Positions 40,937-52,974 of a stretch of DNA of 64,000 nucleotides are shown piece by piece. Below the pieces are notes generated by a model. The model saw only the letters and a list, made by a program, of their open reading frames with translations, made no database searches and had not been told where the DNA came from. Within the stretch, counting starts at the first letter, position 1; the number at the start of each line of letters is the position of its first letter. The stretch lies in NCBI GenBank assembly GCA_947561585.1, contig CANNZV010003158.1, positions 1 to 64,000 of the forward strand, written 5' to 3'. The translations under genes were made by a program, and so were the position numbers. Source of the stretch: Caprella mutica. Its lineage: Eukaryota; Arthropoda; Malacostraca; Amphipoda; Caprellidae.

Positions 40937-42157
40937 CACATTGCGTGCGGGAGTCAAAAACTAGGTTTCCACTGCATTGCGGGAGTTTGAAAGTTCCACC
41001 ATATCTGTACTAGTAACGCAATTGAGCTGAAATTTTTGCGCTGTTCATATCCGTGGTTAGTATAACCAACTGCACAAATAAAATAGCGTGTCCACCGGTA
41101 GGCATTGCAAAATGTAAAGCATCTGGCTCTACTGCATTGCGGGGTGCCCACCCGTGGTCACTGCTTGACGTGAAAAAAACGGCACGTCTGAGACTCGTTT
41201 TTTGTTTCAATTGTTCAAGTTTGTAGATATATGTTTATTGTTTATCGGTGGTAAGAATGAATATATAATCATAAAAATATTAATATATGTCAGCAATTAT
41301 AAAAATATTATTATATGTCAGCTGCTAAATTTTATTTTGATATATTTTTCATATCTTCCTTAGGTCGTGTCTTTCATACGATTTCGTTTTTTTATGGTAT
41401 ATGAAGAAAATTTGATAATCCCAATGAATTTTCATTGTCGACTGATGTTCTGAATGATTCTAATTCAGAATTAATTAATTTGTAAAAAGACTCGAAATAT
41501 GTTTTGTGAGATGAATTCACAAAATGAGTTTGCCAAAAAGTTACAAATTCTAATCAGAAAGTGAAAATATTCTGACTTGCATGACATGGGCACCCATTCA
41601 TATATCCCGTATTTCAATATGGAGCATAAAATATAAATCAATAAATTCAAAATTTTAACTATTGAACGAAAATTATTCGTTGAATGACTTCATTGGATTT
41701 ACCTATATTTGGTAGCTACATACCTATATATATATGTTCGGTTTTACAAACACGAAATAATATTTCTCGTATTTTTCGCTATACATAATATATTCTCTAC
41801 TCAATTTTTAAAATATGGTCAGTTGCTTATAGAAAATCGATTGCCAATAATAAAGAAATCAGAAATATAGATTTATTTGCAAAATTTATTTAAATTTTCT
41901 CAATTTTAATGCAAATTGTTATAGGTACAGCCATATTTACTGAGTGGTCAAATTTCCTGAATAATGATCATGATAACTTTAATTTAATTGTAAACTCAAT
42001 ACATATTAAATAATAAAAGTCAAAAATATAAAAATATCCCGTTTATACAATGTTTTTTGAAGATGATCAAGTTTTTTTTAATGCCCCACCGGTGGGTTAT
42101 CCGCACTGTACTAGAATCGGCAGTGACCCACCGGTTGGTCACCCCGCACGCAACGTG
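40937..42157. mobile_element. piggyBac-like non-autonomous element (TTAA target)
   Basis: The ends CACATTGCGTGCGGG (left) and CCCGCACGCAACGTG (right) are inverted copies with one mismatch. Each is flanked directly by TTAA (40933-40936 and 42158-42161), the piggyBac duplication. Subterminal ACTGCATTGCGGG(A/G) repeats lie inside the left end, and CCCACCGGT palindromes inside the right. The interior, about 1.2 kb and AT-rich, has no transposase. Confidence 0.78.
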
Positions 42158-42729
42158 TTAAATGAATGAACAATAGTAGTATTTAAACAGTTTTTAAATA
42201 TTACAACTTATTAAAAAATGATAAAACAATAGCAAACAAATAGCAAACAAAAAAAATGATAAAACAATAGCAAACAATAATGATTTATTACAAAAATTAC
42301 CTAACAAGAATGAGAAACTACACATCTAAAAAATAATACAAAACAAATAGTTCGCATTAGTTACCGTTTGGTAACCAAACTGGGTCGTGATTTTGTAACT
42401 GAAGTGGGGGATGCCTGTGTATATTTTTATAATTTTTTCTTTTATTTTTATTTTTATATGTATGAATTTATTTAATATATTTTTTATACATTTTTTTATA
42501 TATTTTTATTACATTTTTTAGTATATATTATTTTTTCTTTTATTATTTAAACCTCGTTATTTTTAACCTGTTTAGATAACCGCCACTCACACAACAGTTT
42601 TACTCACCTGTCAGGTAGAACTAATCGAATTATCATCAGTTGGCAGGTTGCATGAAAGGCTAGTTTTTCCCGCCACTCACTAGCAGGTGCAAATGACAGG
42701 CGCGACTATTCACAAGTACCTGTCAGGTG

Positions 42730-43210
42730 CAAGGTTCATAGACTATAACAGGTTAAACGAATAGAAATAGTATGAAATGTTACTAAGAGCTGCGCCTACA
42801 AATTTTTTAGATGAAAACCTATTCTTTAGATTAAAACCTATGTTACAATAATGGACATTTTATATTGTTTATTTCTTATTTTACTATTGTAATATTATTT
42901 TTGTTCTTATTTTAGGCTTTTAGCTACAGTAATTAAAGAGAATGAAAATGTTAACCAGTGCCCATTAATCAACGGACAACGGAGTGAATAGCAGTTAGTT
43001 TTTTGTTCTTTTTGCAGCGATAATAACCATTTTATTGAAATATTTTTATACCATTCGATGGATTATTAAATTCTAAAGAATTCTATGTTGACTCACGCAC
43101 GAGTTCAATCTACCGTTTAAGAGATATTCAAGAAGGAAGACATAAAATGTTGTTTTTTCAATGGCAATTTTTTCCCCATTCGTTTAATCTGTTATAGTCT
43201 ATGAACCTTG
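42730..43210. mobile_element. MITE with TTCATAGACTATAACAGG ends, copy 1
   Basis: The left end AAGGTTCATAGACTATAACA is inverted on the right (TGTTATAGTCTATGAACCTT at about 43188-43210). The interior shares AATCAACGGACAACGGA, GAATAGCAGTTAGTTT and CACGCACGAGTT with 47500-47730. Confidence 0.72.
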
Positions 43211-43365
43211 GTCAGGTGGTCATCATAGTCTATGGCCAGCCTAATGGGAAGAACTGTTTCTTGAAATACTTTGTGAGCCATCTTTCATAGGTATAAACTA
43301 TAATATTAACTCCAATATATAACACATTGTTGTATCACAGATACAGACACAGAGGCACTAATAGG

Positions 43366-43434
43366 TGCAAGCTTTTTACTAGGGTGCATGATATTTACAA
43401 GCTTTTTACTGGGGTACATGATCTTAACAAGATC
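43366..43434 (+). repeat. Displaced units of the 30-bp array
   Basis: TTTTTACTAGGGTGCATGAT and TTTTTACTGGGGTACATGAT match monomers of the array at 40613-40932. Confidence 0.75.
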
Positions 43435-43589
43435 CCTAAATATATTCACTTTTTCAACCTAATCCTATCATCTAAAGTCCTCAATTTTTACCATCTCTTC
43501 TTAATTCCTATTTCATATCCTGAATATTTCATTATTGAAAAACGATGAAATGAACTAACTCCATTATTGAGAAATATTTTATTTTTCAG

Positions 43590-43635
43590 CGTTCATTTTG
43601 ATCAAGAAGGAACTTGCACCCAACGAAAAAAATGA
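43590..43635 (+). CDS. GPCR last coding exon (short C-tail)
   Basis: Acceptor TATTTTTCAG ends at 43589. In the phase left by the TM7 exon (AG carried) the reading is SVHFDQEGTCTQRKK then TGA at 43633-43635. Another frame (AFILIKKELAPNEKNDSGLE, then RIESSAV and TGA) is open longer but does not fit the phase. Either is possible if an extra exon or alternative acceptor is used. The assignment rests on the acceptor and on proximity. Confidence 0.45.
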
Positions 43636-43667
43636 CTCTGGCCTTGAGAGAATTGAGAGTTCCGCTG

Positions 43668-45290
43668 TGTGATGAAGAGGGACAGTTCTACTCTTAGAAG
43701 GAAAGGGACAGTTCTACTGATAGAAGAAGGACAGTTCTTCTGTTAAAAGAAGAGAAACAGTTCTACTTTTACAAAAAGTGGGACAGTTCTCCTGTTACAA
43801 GAAGAGAGACAGTTCTACTGTTAGAAGAAGAGGGACAGTTCTACTTGTATAAGAAGAGGAATATTTCTACTTATAGAACAAAAGAGACAGTTCTACTGAT
43901 ACAAGAAGAGGTACAATTCTACTGTTACAAGAAGAGGAACATATCTAATGATAGAAGATATGGGACAGTTCTACTGATGGAAGAAAAAGAACTGTTCTAT
44001 TGATAGAAGAAGAAGGAGGGACAGTTCTACTGTTAGAAGAAGAGTGGCAGTTCTACTGTTAGAAGAAGAAGAAGGACAGTTCTACTGTTACAAGAAGAGG
44101 AACATCTCTACCGTTAGAAGAAGAAGGACAGTTTACTGATAGACGAAGAAGGATAGTTCTACTGATTGATGAAGAGTGACAGTTCTAATGTTACAAGAAG
44201 AGGGACAGCTCTACTGATAAAATAAGGGGGACAGTTCTACTGTTACAAGAAGAGATAAAGTTATGCTGTTAGAAGAAGAGGGACAGTTCTAATGATAGAA
44301 GAAGAGGGACAGTTCTACTGATAGAAGAAGAGGGACAGTTCTACTGATAGAAAAAGAGGGACATTTCTACTGTTAGAAGAAGAGGGACAGTTCTACTGTT
44401 ACAAGAAGAGGGACAGATCTACTGATAGAAAAAGAGAGACATTTCTACTGTTAGAAGAAGAGGGACAGTTCTACTGATAGAAGAAGAGTGACAGTTCTAC
44501 TGTTAGAAGAAGAGAGACGATCTACTGTTAGAAGAAGAGGGACAGTTCTACTGATAGAAGAAGAGGGACAGTTCTACTGATAGAAAAAGAGGGACAGTTC
44601 TACTGATAGAAGAAGAGGGAGAGTTCAAATGATAGAAAAAGATGGACAGCTCTACTGTTAGAAGAAGAAGGACAGTTCTACTGATAGAAGAGGAGAGACA
44701 GTTCTACAGTTAGAAGAAGAGGGACAGATCTACTCTTAGAAGAAGAGGGACAGTTCTACTGATAGAAGAAGAGAGACAGTTCTACTGTTACAAGAAGAGG
44801 AACATTTTTACTGTTAGAAAAAGAGGGACAGTTCTACTGTTAGAAGAAGAGGGACAGTTTTATTGATAGAAGAAGAGGGACAGTTCTACTGTTACAAGAA
44901 GAGGGACAGATCTACTGATATAAATAGAGAGACATTTCTACTGTTAGAAGAAGAGGGACAGTTCTACTGTTAGAAGAAGAGAGACAGATCTACTGTTAGA
45001 AGAAGAGGGACTTCTACTGTTAGAAGAAGAGGGACAGTTCTACTGTTAGAAGAAGAGAGACAGTTCTACTGATAGAAGAAGTGGGATAGTTCTATTGGTA
45101 GAAGAAGAGAGACAGATCTTCTGTTAAAAGAAGAGGGACTGTTCTACTGGTAGTAGAAGAGGGATAGTTCTATTGGTAGAGGAAGAGAGACAGTTTTACT
45201 GTTACAAGAAGATGAACATTTCTACTGATAGAAGAAGAGGGACAGTTTTACTGGTAGAAGAAGAGGGAGAGTTTACTATTAGAAAAAAAG
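43668..45290 (+). repeat. 26-bp minisatellite, about 62 copies, in the probable GPCR 3' UTR
   Basis: Monomer GACAGTTCTACTGATAGAAG followed by AAGAGG, with TGTTA and ACAAG variants. The array begins within about 30 bases of the last GPCR stop codon. The first AATAAA after it is at 45397-45402, so the array would be part of the 3' UTR if that signal is used. Repeats are strongly purine-rich on the + strand apart from the TTCTACTG core. Confidence 0.9.
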
Positions 45291-46245
45291 AATGTTTTTA
45301 ATATCAATACACTCAATATTTTTTTATTGTATGTAGATTGACTTATGTTAAAATATTTTAACTTCATGTGAATTAATAATCGGCTTGGAGTTCATGAATA
45401 AATTTTATATTTTACTGTCTAAAAACCATCAAAATATTCGAATTTAAATAGGTTCGAAATAAATCGATGTTAATTATATTTGATTTATATTAGTTGATTC
45501 ATTTAAAATAATTTCATAAATTACATTATTGATATTACTAAAACAATTAATTCAATCTTTAAATTTTAGATAATTATTTGGGATTAGTGAAAGGGATTTT
45601 ATATTTCGATACAAATATTTAAATGAAATTTTATCCTTTCAAAAATTCATATTGTATTTAAGTTACTTGTAGATGAAATATGGTTTATTCCAATATTGAA
45701 ATATGGACTAGCTAATTCAGGACCTAATAGGTTAAAATTGTCTATTACTATCATTTATTGTATCATAAATTCTGTATAATAGGTTCTGTTGATAAAAAAT
45801 TTGTATAGTAGAATAATTGATTTCTTCCATTTCAATCAGTAAATGTAATATGTGTATATTATCACTGCTAGTGTACGCGTGTTGTCAAAACTTACGGTAT
45901 CATCAATATATGCAGGGGGACCCACAAAAAAAGTGTACCCAACATTGAAATACCATAAATTTTGTCTTTTTTAGTAGTTAAAAAATAGAGTTCAAGTAAA
46001 TTTAAAATTATTATTTTATATGTTTCCATTCAACCAACATTCATATGCCTTTACCGTTAGAGGGAATTTATAAAAACTTCAACATAGATAGAAGAAACAC
46101 AAATATTAATAGAATAGTGTTACCTGAACCAAATTATTCTGTGCAGATTCTAAGTTATATTAATTAGAGGAGAATGGTAATCTTAGCGAGGTTCATAGAC
46201 TATTACTGGTTAAGGGCACCGTTCCCAGATTTTGAAAAGTTTTTA
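45291..46245. other. AT-rich spacer after the GPCR
   Basis: Contains AATAAA at 45397-45402 and a short match to 28120-28170 (ACGCGTACACTAG inverted near 45870). No gene was recognised. Confidence 0.4.
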
Positions 46246-46690
46246 TTATTGAAGCTACGGTTGTGAAACTTTGTACACATATATAAAATGAATTTTAAGA
46301 TGTTTTTGTGTCATGCCATTTTTTAAATTCAACCCATAGAAAACGAGTTATTCGAATTTCGAACAAATTTCGAGCAGTGTGTAAATTAATAAATGGATAC
46401 TACAATTTTGTAGCTATGACATTATGGTTGTTTGCATTCGATTCTCAACAAGATTCTCTACAAACAGTGGAAGCGTTTATTTGATTTTTCGAATTGGTTT
46501 TCGAATTATTGAAATTTTTAGTGAAAAAAAAATATGAAAAATATAAACTTCAAATTCAATATTTTGAAAAATTAATTGGAAATTAAATAAAACTCCTCTA
46601 GAGTTTGTAGAGAATTCCGAGGAGAATCGAATGCAAAAAATCGCAATGCCGTAGCTTCAAAATTGTAAGCGCATTAGGCTTTTGAATTAC
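46190..46690. repeat. Hairpin-forming repeat
   Basis: GTTTGCATTCGATTCTC..CTCTACAAAC at about 46437-46482 is inverted at about 46595-46640, and an outer pair (GAAGCTACGG near 46251 and CCGTAGCTTC near 46650) encloses it. The minus-strand frame at 46598-46822 is not supported. Confidence 0.5.
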
Positions 46691-47014
46691 AAGATTTTTA
46701 GATCTCTGAACTAATAGAAAATCCCATTCAAAGTTTGATAATCTGACACGCTGCATACGACTCCTGTGAAGGTTTGCGGGTAACTGAGGGGCATACCTTA
46801 GTGTGAATCTGATTAGTGGCATGTTAGATAACAGATATAGCGAGATAATTAATTATTACGAATTATAATTGACTGAGAGTTGGTTTTTAGAGTATTTATT
46901 GATTCCCTAACCCCCGGTCCCCTTTTCCCTTTCTCCCTCTCCCCAGGGGGTTAGAGTAACATGAGAGCTCTGATATTTTGCACAATCTATTAGAATGTTA
47001 AAAAGCAACTATTT

Positions 47015-48005
47015 ACACATACAACGAATAGAAATAGTGCGACAAGTTCAAAGAGTCACATATTCTTAAGATAATTTTTTTTTGTTGAAAGTGCAAACCA
47101 AATAATTCTTCCTTCATACAAATTAAGTATTAGGTATTACATTTTGAATAAAATATCCTCTTTTAATTTCAGAGAACCTAGGTAGTCATAATTAAACGTA
47201 GGTTACTTTTCGTCTTCTAAATCATCTGTGAAATTGAAAAGTTTATTTCATTAAAAAAATTAGACATTAACTGATTAGTACTTTGAAGAATTATTTTGAT
47301 TACTCATTTTAAAAAATACAGAAAAATTTACTGAATGTACCTGCTAATTTTGTACACAAAAGTCAGTAGGCTATATATATAAATTAGTTAAATTAATTGA
47401 TAAAGCATTGCAATGTCGCGAAACCTATGTTTTTAAATAATTGACATTTTATATTATTATATTTTATTTTATTATCGCAATATTATTTTTGTTCTTATTT
47501 TAGCAACAGTAATCAAAGCAGATGAAAATGTTAACCAGCGCCCCTAATCAACGGACAACGGAATGAATAGCAGTTAGTTTCCAGTCTATTTTGCAGCGGA
47601 AAAAACTATTTTATTTGAATGTTTTTATACCATTCGATAGATTATTAAATTCTAAATAATTCTGAGTTCTTTCACGCACGAGTTTAATCTACCGTTTAAA
47701 AGATATTTAAGAAGAAATACAGAAATTGTTCTTTGCTCACACTAATCGGCGGAATACACAGCTCTTGGTTTTTTGTCTATTTTTCAGCGGAAAAACAATT
47801 ATATTAAAATACTTTACATCGTATGATAGATTAATTAAATAATTTAAAAGAATTCTGATTGCTGAACTGCTATTCAAATATGTATGGTTTTAGAGAAAAA
47901 CGCATTTGTCTCCCTTTTTCACAACTATTCTTCAAGAATCGTACATTTTGCAATTTTTTCCTTATTCGTTTAACCTGTTATACTTAGTCTATAAAGCTTG
48001 GTTCA
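47015..48005. mobile_element. MITE family copy 2 (related to 42730-43210), longer
   Basis: Shares the CAACGGACAACGGA, GAATAGCAGTTAGTTT, TTTATACCATTCGATRGATT and CACGCACGAGTTNAATCTAC blocks with copy 1. It ends in TATTCGTTTAACCTGTTATA like its right terminus. The left part and an extra 200 bp near 47740-47940 are not in copy 1. Confidence 0.65.
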
Positions 48006-48228
48006 TAAATCATATGCAATCTTAAACAATAACGGAGGTAGAAAGGATACATGTAAAAAGATCTTATTTCTAACTTTACTTCAATTTTATCTATTATTTA
48101 TTCATATTTACATTATTTATATTAATTCAAAGTTGGATGCACTTTTATGTTCACTGATGACAGTTCAATTTATGTAATAATTATTGAACCTGGCTCCCCT
48201 TGTACTCCAATATTTTCAACGGAATGAA

Positions 48229-48332
48229 ATAAAATTTAATTTAGTTATTGTAACCATTTATTGAACTGATATCAGAATAATTTCGTATCCATGGCTACCA
48301 ACTGCTTACCAACGTATCATTAGGTTAGTGTG
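48229..48332 (+). repeat. Dispersed repeat, inverted partner at 27920-28027
   Basis: Holds TTCGTATCCATGGCTACCAA and TTAGGTTAGTGTGACAG. See the partner entry. Confidence 0.65.
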
Positions 48333-49261
48333 ACAGACAGACATAGATAGTTCTTATCAAATTACTGATAGATAACATAAGCAATGAATTAATAATTGTT
48401 AAAGTGTTTTTTATTTTTTTTATGTGAATAAGTTGTAAATTTAAAATAAATTTATGTTAATAATGTACATTTTGTTTTTTCCTAATTTTTTTGGGGGTAT
48501 ATAGTAAAACATTAGAAAGTAAGTATACTGTTTCATGTTTAGATTAACGCGTAATTCATCGTTATTGAATTAATGTGACTAATTAAATAAATGTGAGAAG
48601 TAAATATTATTTTATTTAAAAAACTCTTACGTTCTTCTTTCATTTATTCAATAATAATCTTCAATATTACATAGAAGAAGAGATAATTCGTTTTTTTTTT
48701 GAGGCTGCTGAATTGATCGTTCACTTAAAGTATAATAAAAATACCTATACCCAAAAAAATGATTTTTTCTGAAAAGTTTTGTTTTTTTAAATATAATTTA
48801 CTCAATAGAGAATCTATGATAGTTACCTGAGTAACTTTAGTTTCTAAAAGCACAAAGAAAAAACATTATAGATACAAGATGTGTATAAATATTTGAAGTA
48901 CAATTTTAACTTCTTCCCTGGACATTAATTATTCAGACTCACAAAGTGTCAGTTTCTGCATTCGTTAGCAGTTGCAATGACTTCCTTTGATAAAAGTTAG
49001 ACACTCTACGAAGTAGGAAAGTGGTGCAAAGTAATAGTTTCCGAGTAGTATTCGTGACGTCATGAAGAGAAACTTCAATATTCATTTGATTCATTATGTT
49101 TTCAGTTTCTGATGCGTTACTAAATAAAAAAATATCAATATAACAATTTGCATACACTGAAATTCGAAAGCAAATAACTTTCCTTGATTTTCTTAGTAAA
49201 AATGACTAGAAAATTTAAAATATAATAAATTACGGTAATGACAACCATTATTTGATTTATT
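48333..49261. other. AT-rich spacer, one CRE palindrome
   Basis: TGACGTCA occurs at 49055-49062. The 72-codon minus-strand frame at 48939-49157 overlaps it and has no family features. Confidence 0.35.
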
Positions 49262-49858
49262 TTCCTTACTTCAAACTGCTCATGTCTCTGTACTGCTCAT
49301 ATCTCTGTACTGCTCATATCTCTGTACTGCTCATATCTCTGTACTGCTCGTATCTCTGTACTGCTCATATCTCTGTACTGCTCCCATCTCTGTACTGCTC
49401 ATATCTCTGTACTGCTCATATCTCTGTACTGCTCATATCTCTGTACTGCTCATATGTCTGTACTGCTCCCATCTCTGTACTGCTCATATCTCTGTACTGC
49501 TCCCATCTCTGTACTGCTCCCATCTCTGTACTGCTCATATCTCTGTACTGCTCATATCTCTGTACTGCTCATATATCTGTACTACTCCCATCTCTGTACT
49601 GCTCATATCTCTGTACTGCTCATATATCTGTACTGCTCAAGTCTCTGTACTGCTCATAACTTTGTACTGCTCATATCTCTGTACTGCTCATATTTCTGTA
49701 CTACTTATATCTCTGTACTGCTCATTTCTCTGTACTGCTCATATCTCTGTACTGCTCATATCTCTGTACTGCTAATATATCTCTGTACTGCTCATATTTC
49801 TGTACTGCTTATATCTCTGTACTGCTCATATCTCTGTACTGCTCATATCTCTGTACTG
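49262..49858 (+). repeat. 17-bp tandem repeat, about 35 copies
   Basis: Monomer TGCTCATATCTCTGTAC with CCCATC, ATATAT and TTTCTG variants. The long open frames here are repeat by-products, since 17-bp units cycle through all frames (YCSYLCTAHISVL). Confidence 0.92.
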
Positions 49859-50960
49859 AGGGGAATAAATGGTACATTGTATTATTTACCAATCTTGCTT
49901 CCAATTCCTAACAATTATATTAAAAGAAAACCAAAAAAAGAGTCAGGAATAATATTAAAGGAAATGATAAACAGTTTGCAATTTTCCGTTTGGTAAAAAA
50001 GATTTAAATGTTTTACCGTCTCGTAAGAAAAAGGAAAATTAAGAAACTTTTCAAAGTTTGTACTTCTATTCAGATAAAATTCTATTTGAGATTTATGTAC
50101 AATGAAATAACAAGATATACTAAAACAATATGAAAATAAATGGTAACAAAATCAAATTCATAGCTACAAACTTTGTTTTACAACAAAAAATTATTGATTA
50201 AGATATGCATTCCATTACAATTTTTAATATATTATCATTGTCGGTTTATTCATAGAATGATTTAGCGACTAAAATTCAATTATGTAACATATAACCAATT
50301 AAATTTGAAATCAGTAGAATTAGTATTTTAGAAAATAACCTTCTATAATTGTGTAAATAAAATATCCTTATTTTTCCTTCATTACTTTGTACCTTCACTC
50401 ATAAGGCAGGAGAGTTCTTGTTTTTTCAATGTTCATTGTCTAAATAATGATAAATGTTTTCTTATTTTTTTGAAGAAATTCTGCTTAAAGAAGGTCTGGC
50501 CTTTAAAAAAAATTTAAGATGGTAGGTGATAATGTATGATCAAAAATCAAACGATTGAAATTATCTCAATGATTCTAAATTATTATTCTCAAGAGAAATT
50601 TTAAATGAAAATTTTGAATCTAGATTTTGAAATGTTTATACATAAAATACACCATACACAATTAAATTACTACTATAAACTACAAAACAAATGAACAAGA
50701 TTTGAACACTCAAAAGTATCAATGATTGTATAAACTAAACTGAATATAATTCTATAATTCGACAATAATGACCTAATTGAGTTCAGTAAATCCGGTAACA
50801 TTTCTTTCCAGTGTTCGGTGGACAGGCCATTATCTTTAAAGAGCCATTGTTTTTCCTATACTAACAATGCCGTTATATCGTTCGACCTATCCATTGTATT
50901 GCAGATTATAATATATTCAATGATAAAATTCTGCCTGCTCTTAATTAGTGTGAGTCTACA
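49859..50960. other. AT-rich spacer, nothing recognised
   Basis: No gene, hairpin or array stood out. Confidence 0.4.
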
Positions 50961-51451
50961 ATTTTGACTGCTGGGTAAAAATAGGGAATGGTGGCAGCGG
51001 TGGGATTTTTACCAAAGAAAAACATAGATGATTGCGGCATGGTGGGATTTTACCTGTAAGTGAGAAAAAATAGAGAATGGTGAGAGCAGTTGGATTTTGA
51101 TCTGTGGCAAAACATAACAATTGGTGACAGCGGTGGAATTTTGATCTGTTTTCAAAACATAACAAATGGTGACAGCGGTGGAATTTTGATCTATGGGAAA
51201 ACATAGCAAATGGTGACAGCGGTGAAATTTTGATCAGTGGCAGAACATAACAAATGGTGACAGCGGTGGAATTTTGATCTGTGGCAAAACATAACAAATG
51301 GTGACAGCGGTGGGATTTTGATCTGTGGCAGAACATAACAAATGGTGACAGCGGTGGAATTTTGATCTATGGGAAAACATAACAAATGGTGACAGCGGTG
51401 GGATTTTGATCTGTGGCAAAACATAACAAATGGTGACAGCGGTGGGATTTT
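50961..51451 (-). repeat. 44- to 45-bp tandem repeat, about 11 copies
   Basis: The monomer contains GGTGACAGCGGTGGAATTTT, then GATCTGTGGCAAAACATAAC and AAAT. Units at the left end are more diverged. The array stops abruptly at GGGATTTT, where the CCCAGGTAACATT end of the next repeat begins. Confidence 0.9.
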
Positions 51452-52286
51452 CCCAGGTAACATTGAACCTTCCCAGAAGATTCCAGGAACGTTCCATTGG
51501 AACGTTCCCTGAATGTTCCACTGGAATGTCCCCTGAATGTTCCTTTTCTGACACATTCCAGGAATATTCCAATGGAATCTTCAAGAATATTCCCTTTGGA
51601 ACATTCCCTGAAGACTCCATTGGGACATTCCCCGAAGACTCCATTGGGACATTCCCCGAAGACTCCATTGGAACATTCCTTGAAGACTCCATTGGAACAT
51701 TCCCTGAAGACTCCATTGGAACATTCCCTGAAGACTCCATTGGAACATTCCCTGAAGACTCCATTGGAACATTCCCTGAAGACTCCATTGGAATATTCCT
51801 TGAAGACTCCATAGGAACATTCCCTGAATACTCCATTGGAACATTCCCTGAAGACTCCATTGGAACATTCCCTGAATGCTCCATTGGAGCATTCCCTGAA
51901 GACTCCATTGGAACATTCCCTGAAGACTCCATTGGAACATTCCCCGAAGACTCCATTGGAACATTCCCCGAAGACTCCATTGGAACATTCCATGAAGACT
52001 CCATTGGAACATTCCAAGAAGACTTCATTGGAACATTCCATGAAGACTTCTTTGGAACATTACTTGAAGACTCCTTTGGAACAACTTCTGAAGACTCATT
52101 TGGAACAACTTCTGAAGACTCCTTTGGAACAACTTCTGAAGACTCTTTTGGAACATTCTCTGAAAACTTCTTTGGAACATTGTCAGAAGAATCCTTTGGA
52201 ACACTGTCAGAAGAATCCTATGGAACACTTTCAGAAGACTAAATTAGAACTGTGAATTTATAGTGGGAATGTTAAATGTCACCTGG
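51452..52286. mobile_element. Element with CCCAGGTAACATT-type inverted ends filled by a 24-bp array
   Basis: The left end CCCAGGTAACATT (51452-51464) and right end AATGTCACCTGGG (52274-52286) are inverted with one mismatch. Between them about 32 copies of GAACATTCCCTGAAGACTCC followed by ATTG make up almost everything. The open frames of up to 270 codons (GTFPEDSI repeated) arise because 24 is divisible by 3. No target duplication was found, so its mobile nature is inferred. Confidence 0.6.
51480..52245 (+). repeat. 24-bp minisatellite, about 32 copies, STAT-like core
   Basis: Most units contain TTCNNNGAA (TTCCCTGAA, TTCCCCGAA, TTCCTTGAA), the STAT dimer consensus. The last units drift to TTTGGAACAACTTCTGAAGA. 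Confidence 0.92.
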
Positions 52287-52974
52287 GTCAAGATGGTAGT
52301 AATCTACTATATAAGCTATAGTGAGTCAAGATTTGCTGCGGAATCAATGGAAATATATTTTTACTACTATCTAATGGTTTTACAGTATACTCTCGCATCA
52401 TATTTTCAATGACTTTTTCCATCAAGAAAATAGAAAGAAGAGGGGGGAAGTAAAACTAAGCTCTATGCACTAGGTCGACTACTCTGATATCACAGGTAAC
52501 AGTGTCGACCCAGCGCACTCTGGCAATATTGCAGAAACCAAAATGAAAATGAACTCAAGGAACTATAGGGAGAAATGACAGACGGTAAAAATAGAGGAAT
52601 AACAGTTTACAGTAAATAATTACCTAAAAAACAGAAAACATGATAATTGAAAATGTAAGCAATAGATTTATTGAAAAACAAATATAGTGCTATTTTTGGA
52701 TAAAAACTAACTATTCAAATGGATGCTTCATCTATAGTTTAACTAATATAGATTGTAGGGAAATGATTAGCAAGTAAGAGGATATTTTATTCAGGTACCT
52801 GACACGTATAGCTGCTCAAATTCCATTACCCTGAAGGCTATAAAAAACGTTTGAAAAATCTATTAAAATACTTGAACAAAAAATCTATATAACTAGCTAC
52901 AAAACTTAATATTTATCTATAACATTCTATCTAATAAAAAATAAAAAATAAACTCTTTATTTACAAACGTTCTA
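52287..52974. other. Spacer, nothing recognised
   Basis: No gene or repeat was recognised apart from ordinary AT-rich sequence. Confidence 0.4.

Larger units (their letters stand above)
5125..43635 (+). other. Gene span: peptide-type class A GPCR, seven visible exons, possibly decaying
   Basis: Seven exon segments in order give TM1 to TM7 of one rhodopsin-family receptor on the + strand. Class hallmarks are GNLLIIY in TM1, SLASADLLL in TM2, SIERY at the end of TM3, a W in TM4, FIICWAP in TM6 and NPLIY in TM7. The extracellular cysteines at the start of TM3 (MCKS) and in ECL2 (HWCVK) would form the usual disulfide. The overall pattern resembles insect neuropeptide receptors of the allatotropin/orexin-like and CCK-like groups, but I cannot name the ligand. 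The start codon is not visible and the protein begins inside the N-terminal tail. Two lesions are seen: a junction after exon 5125-5398 that does not join in frame, and a TAG after TM7. The long introns hold nearly all the transposons and many of the tandem arrays in this window. Confidence 0.8.

Noticed and set aside
48939..49157. 72-codon minus-strand frame close to a CRE palindrome
   Set aside because: No motif, no splice donor or acceptor that would extend it, and no similarity recognised.
49252..49996. 135- and 180-codon open frames rich in CTAHISVL
   Set aside because: Pure 17-bp repeat translation; the same words recur in all frames.
51234..52255. Several 100-270-codon frames on both strands
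   Set aside because: Direct translation of the 24-bp and 44-bp arrays with no non-repeat domain.
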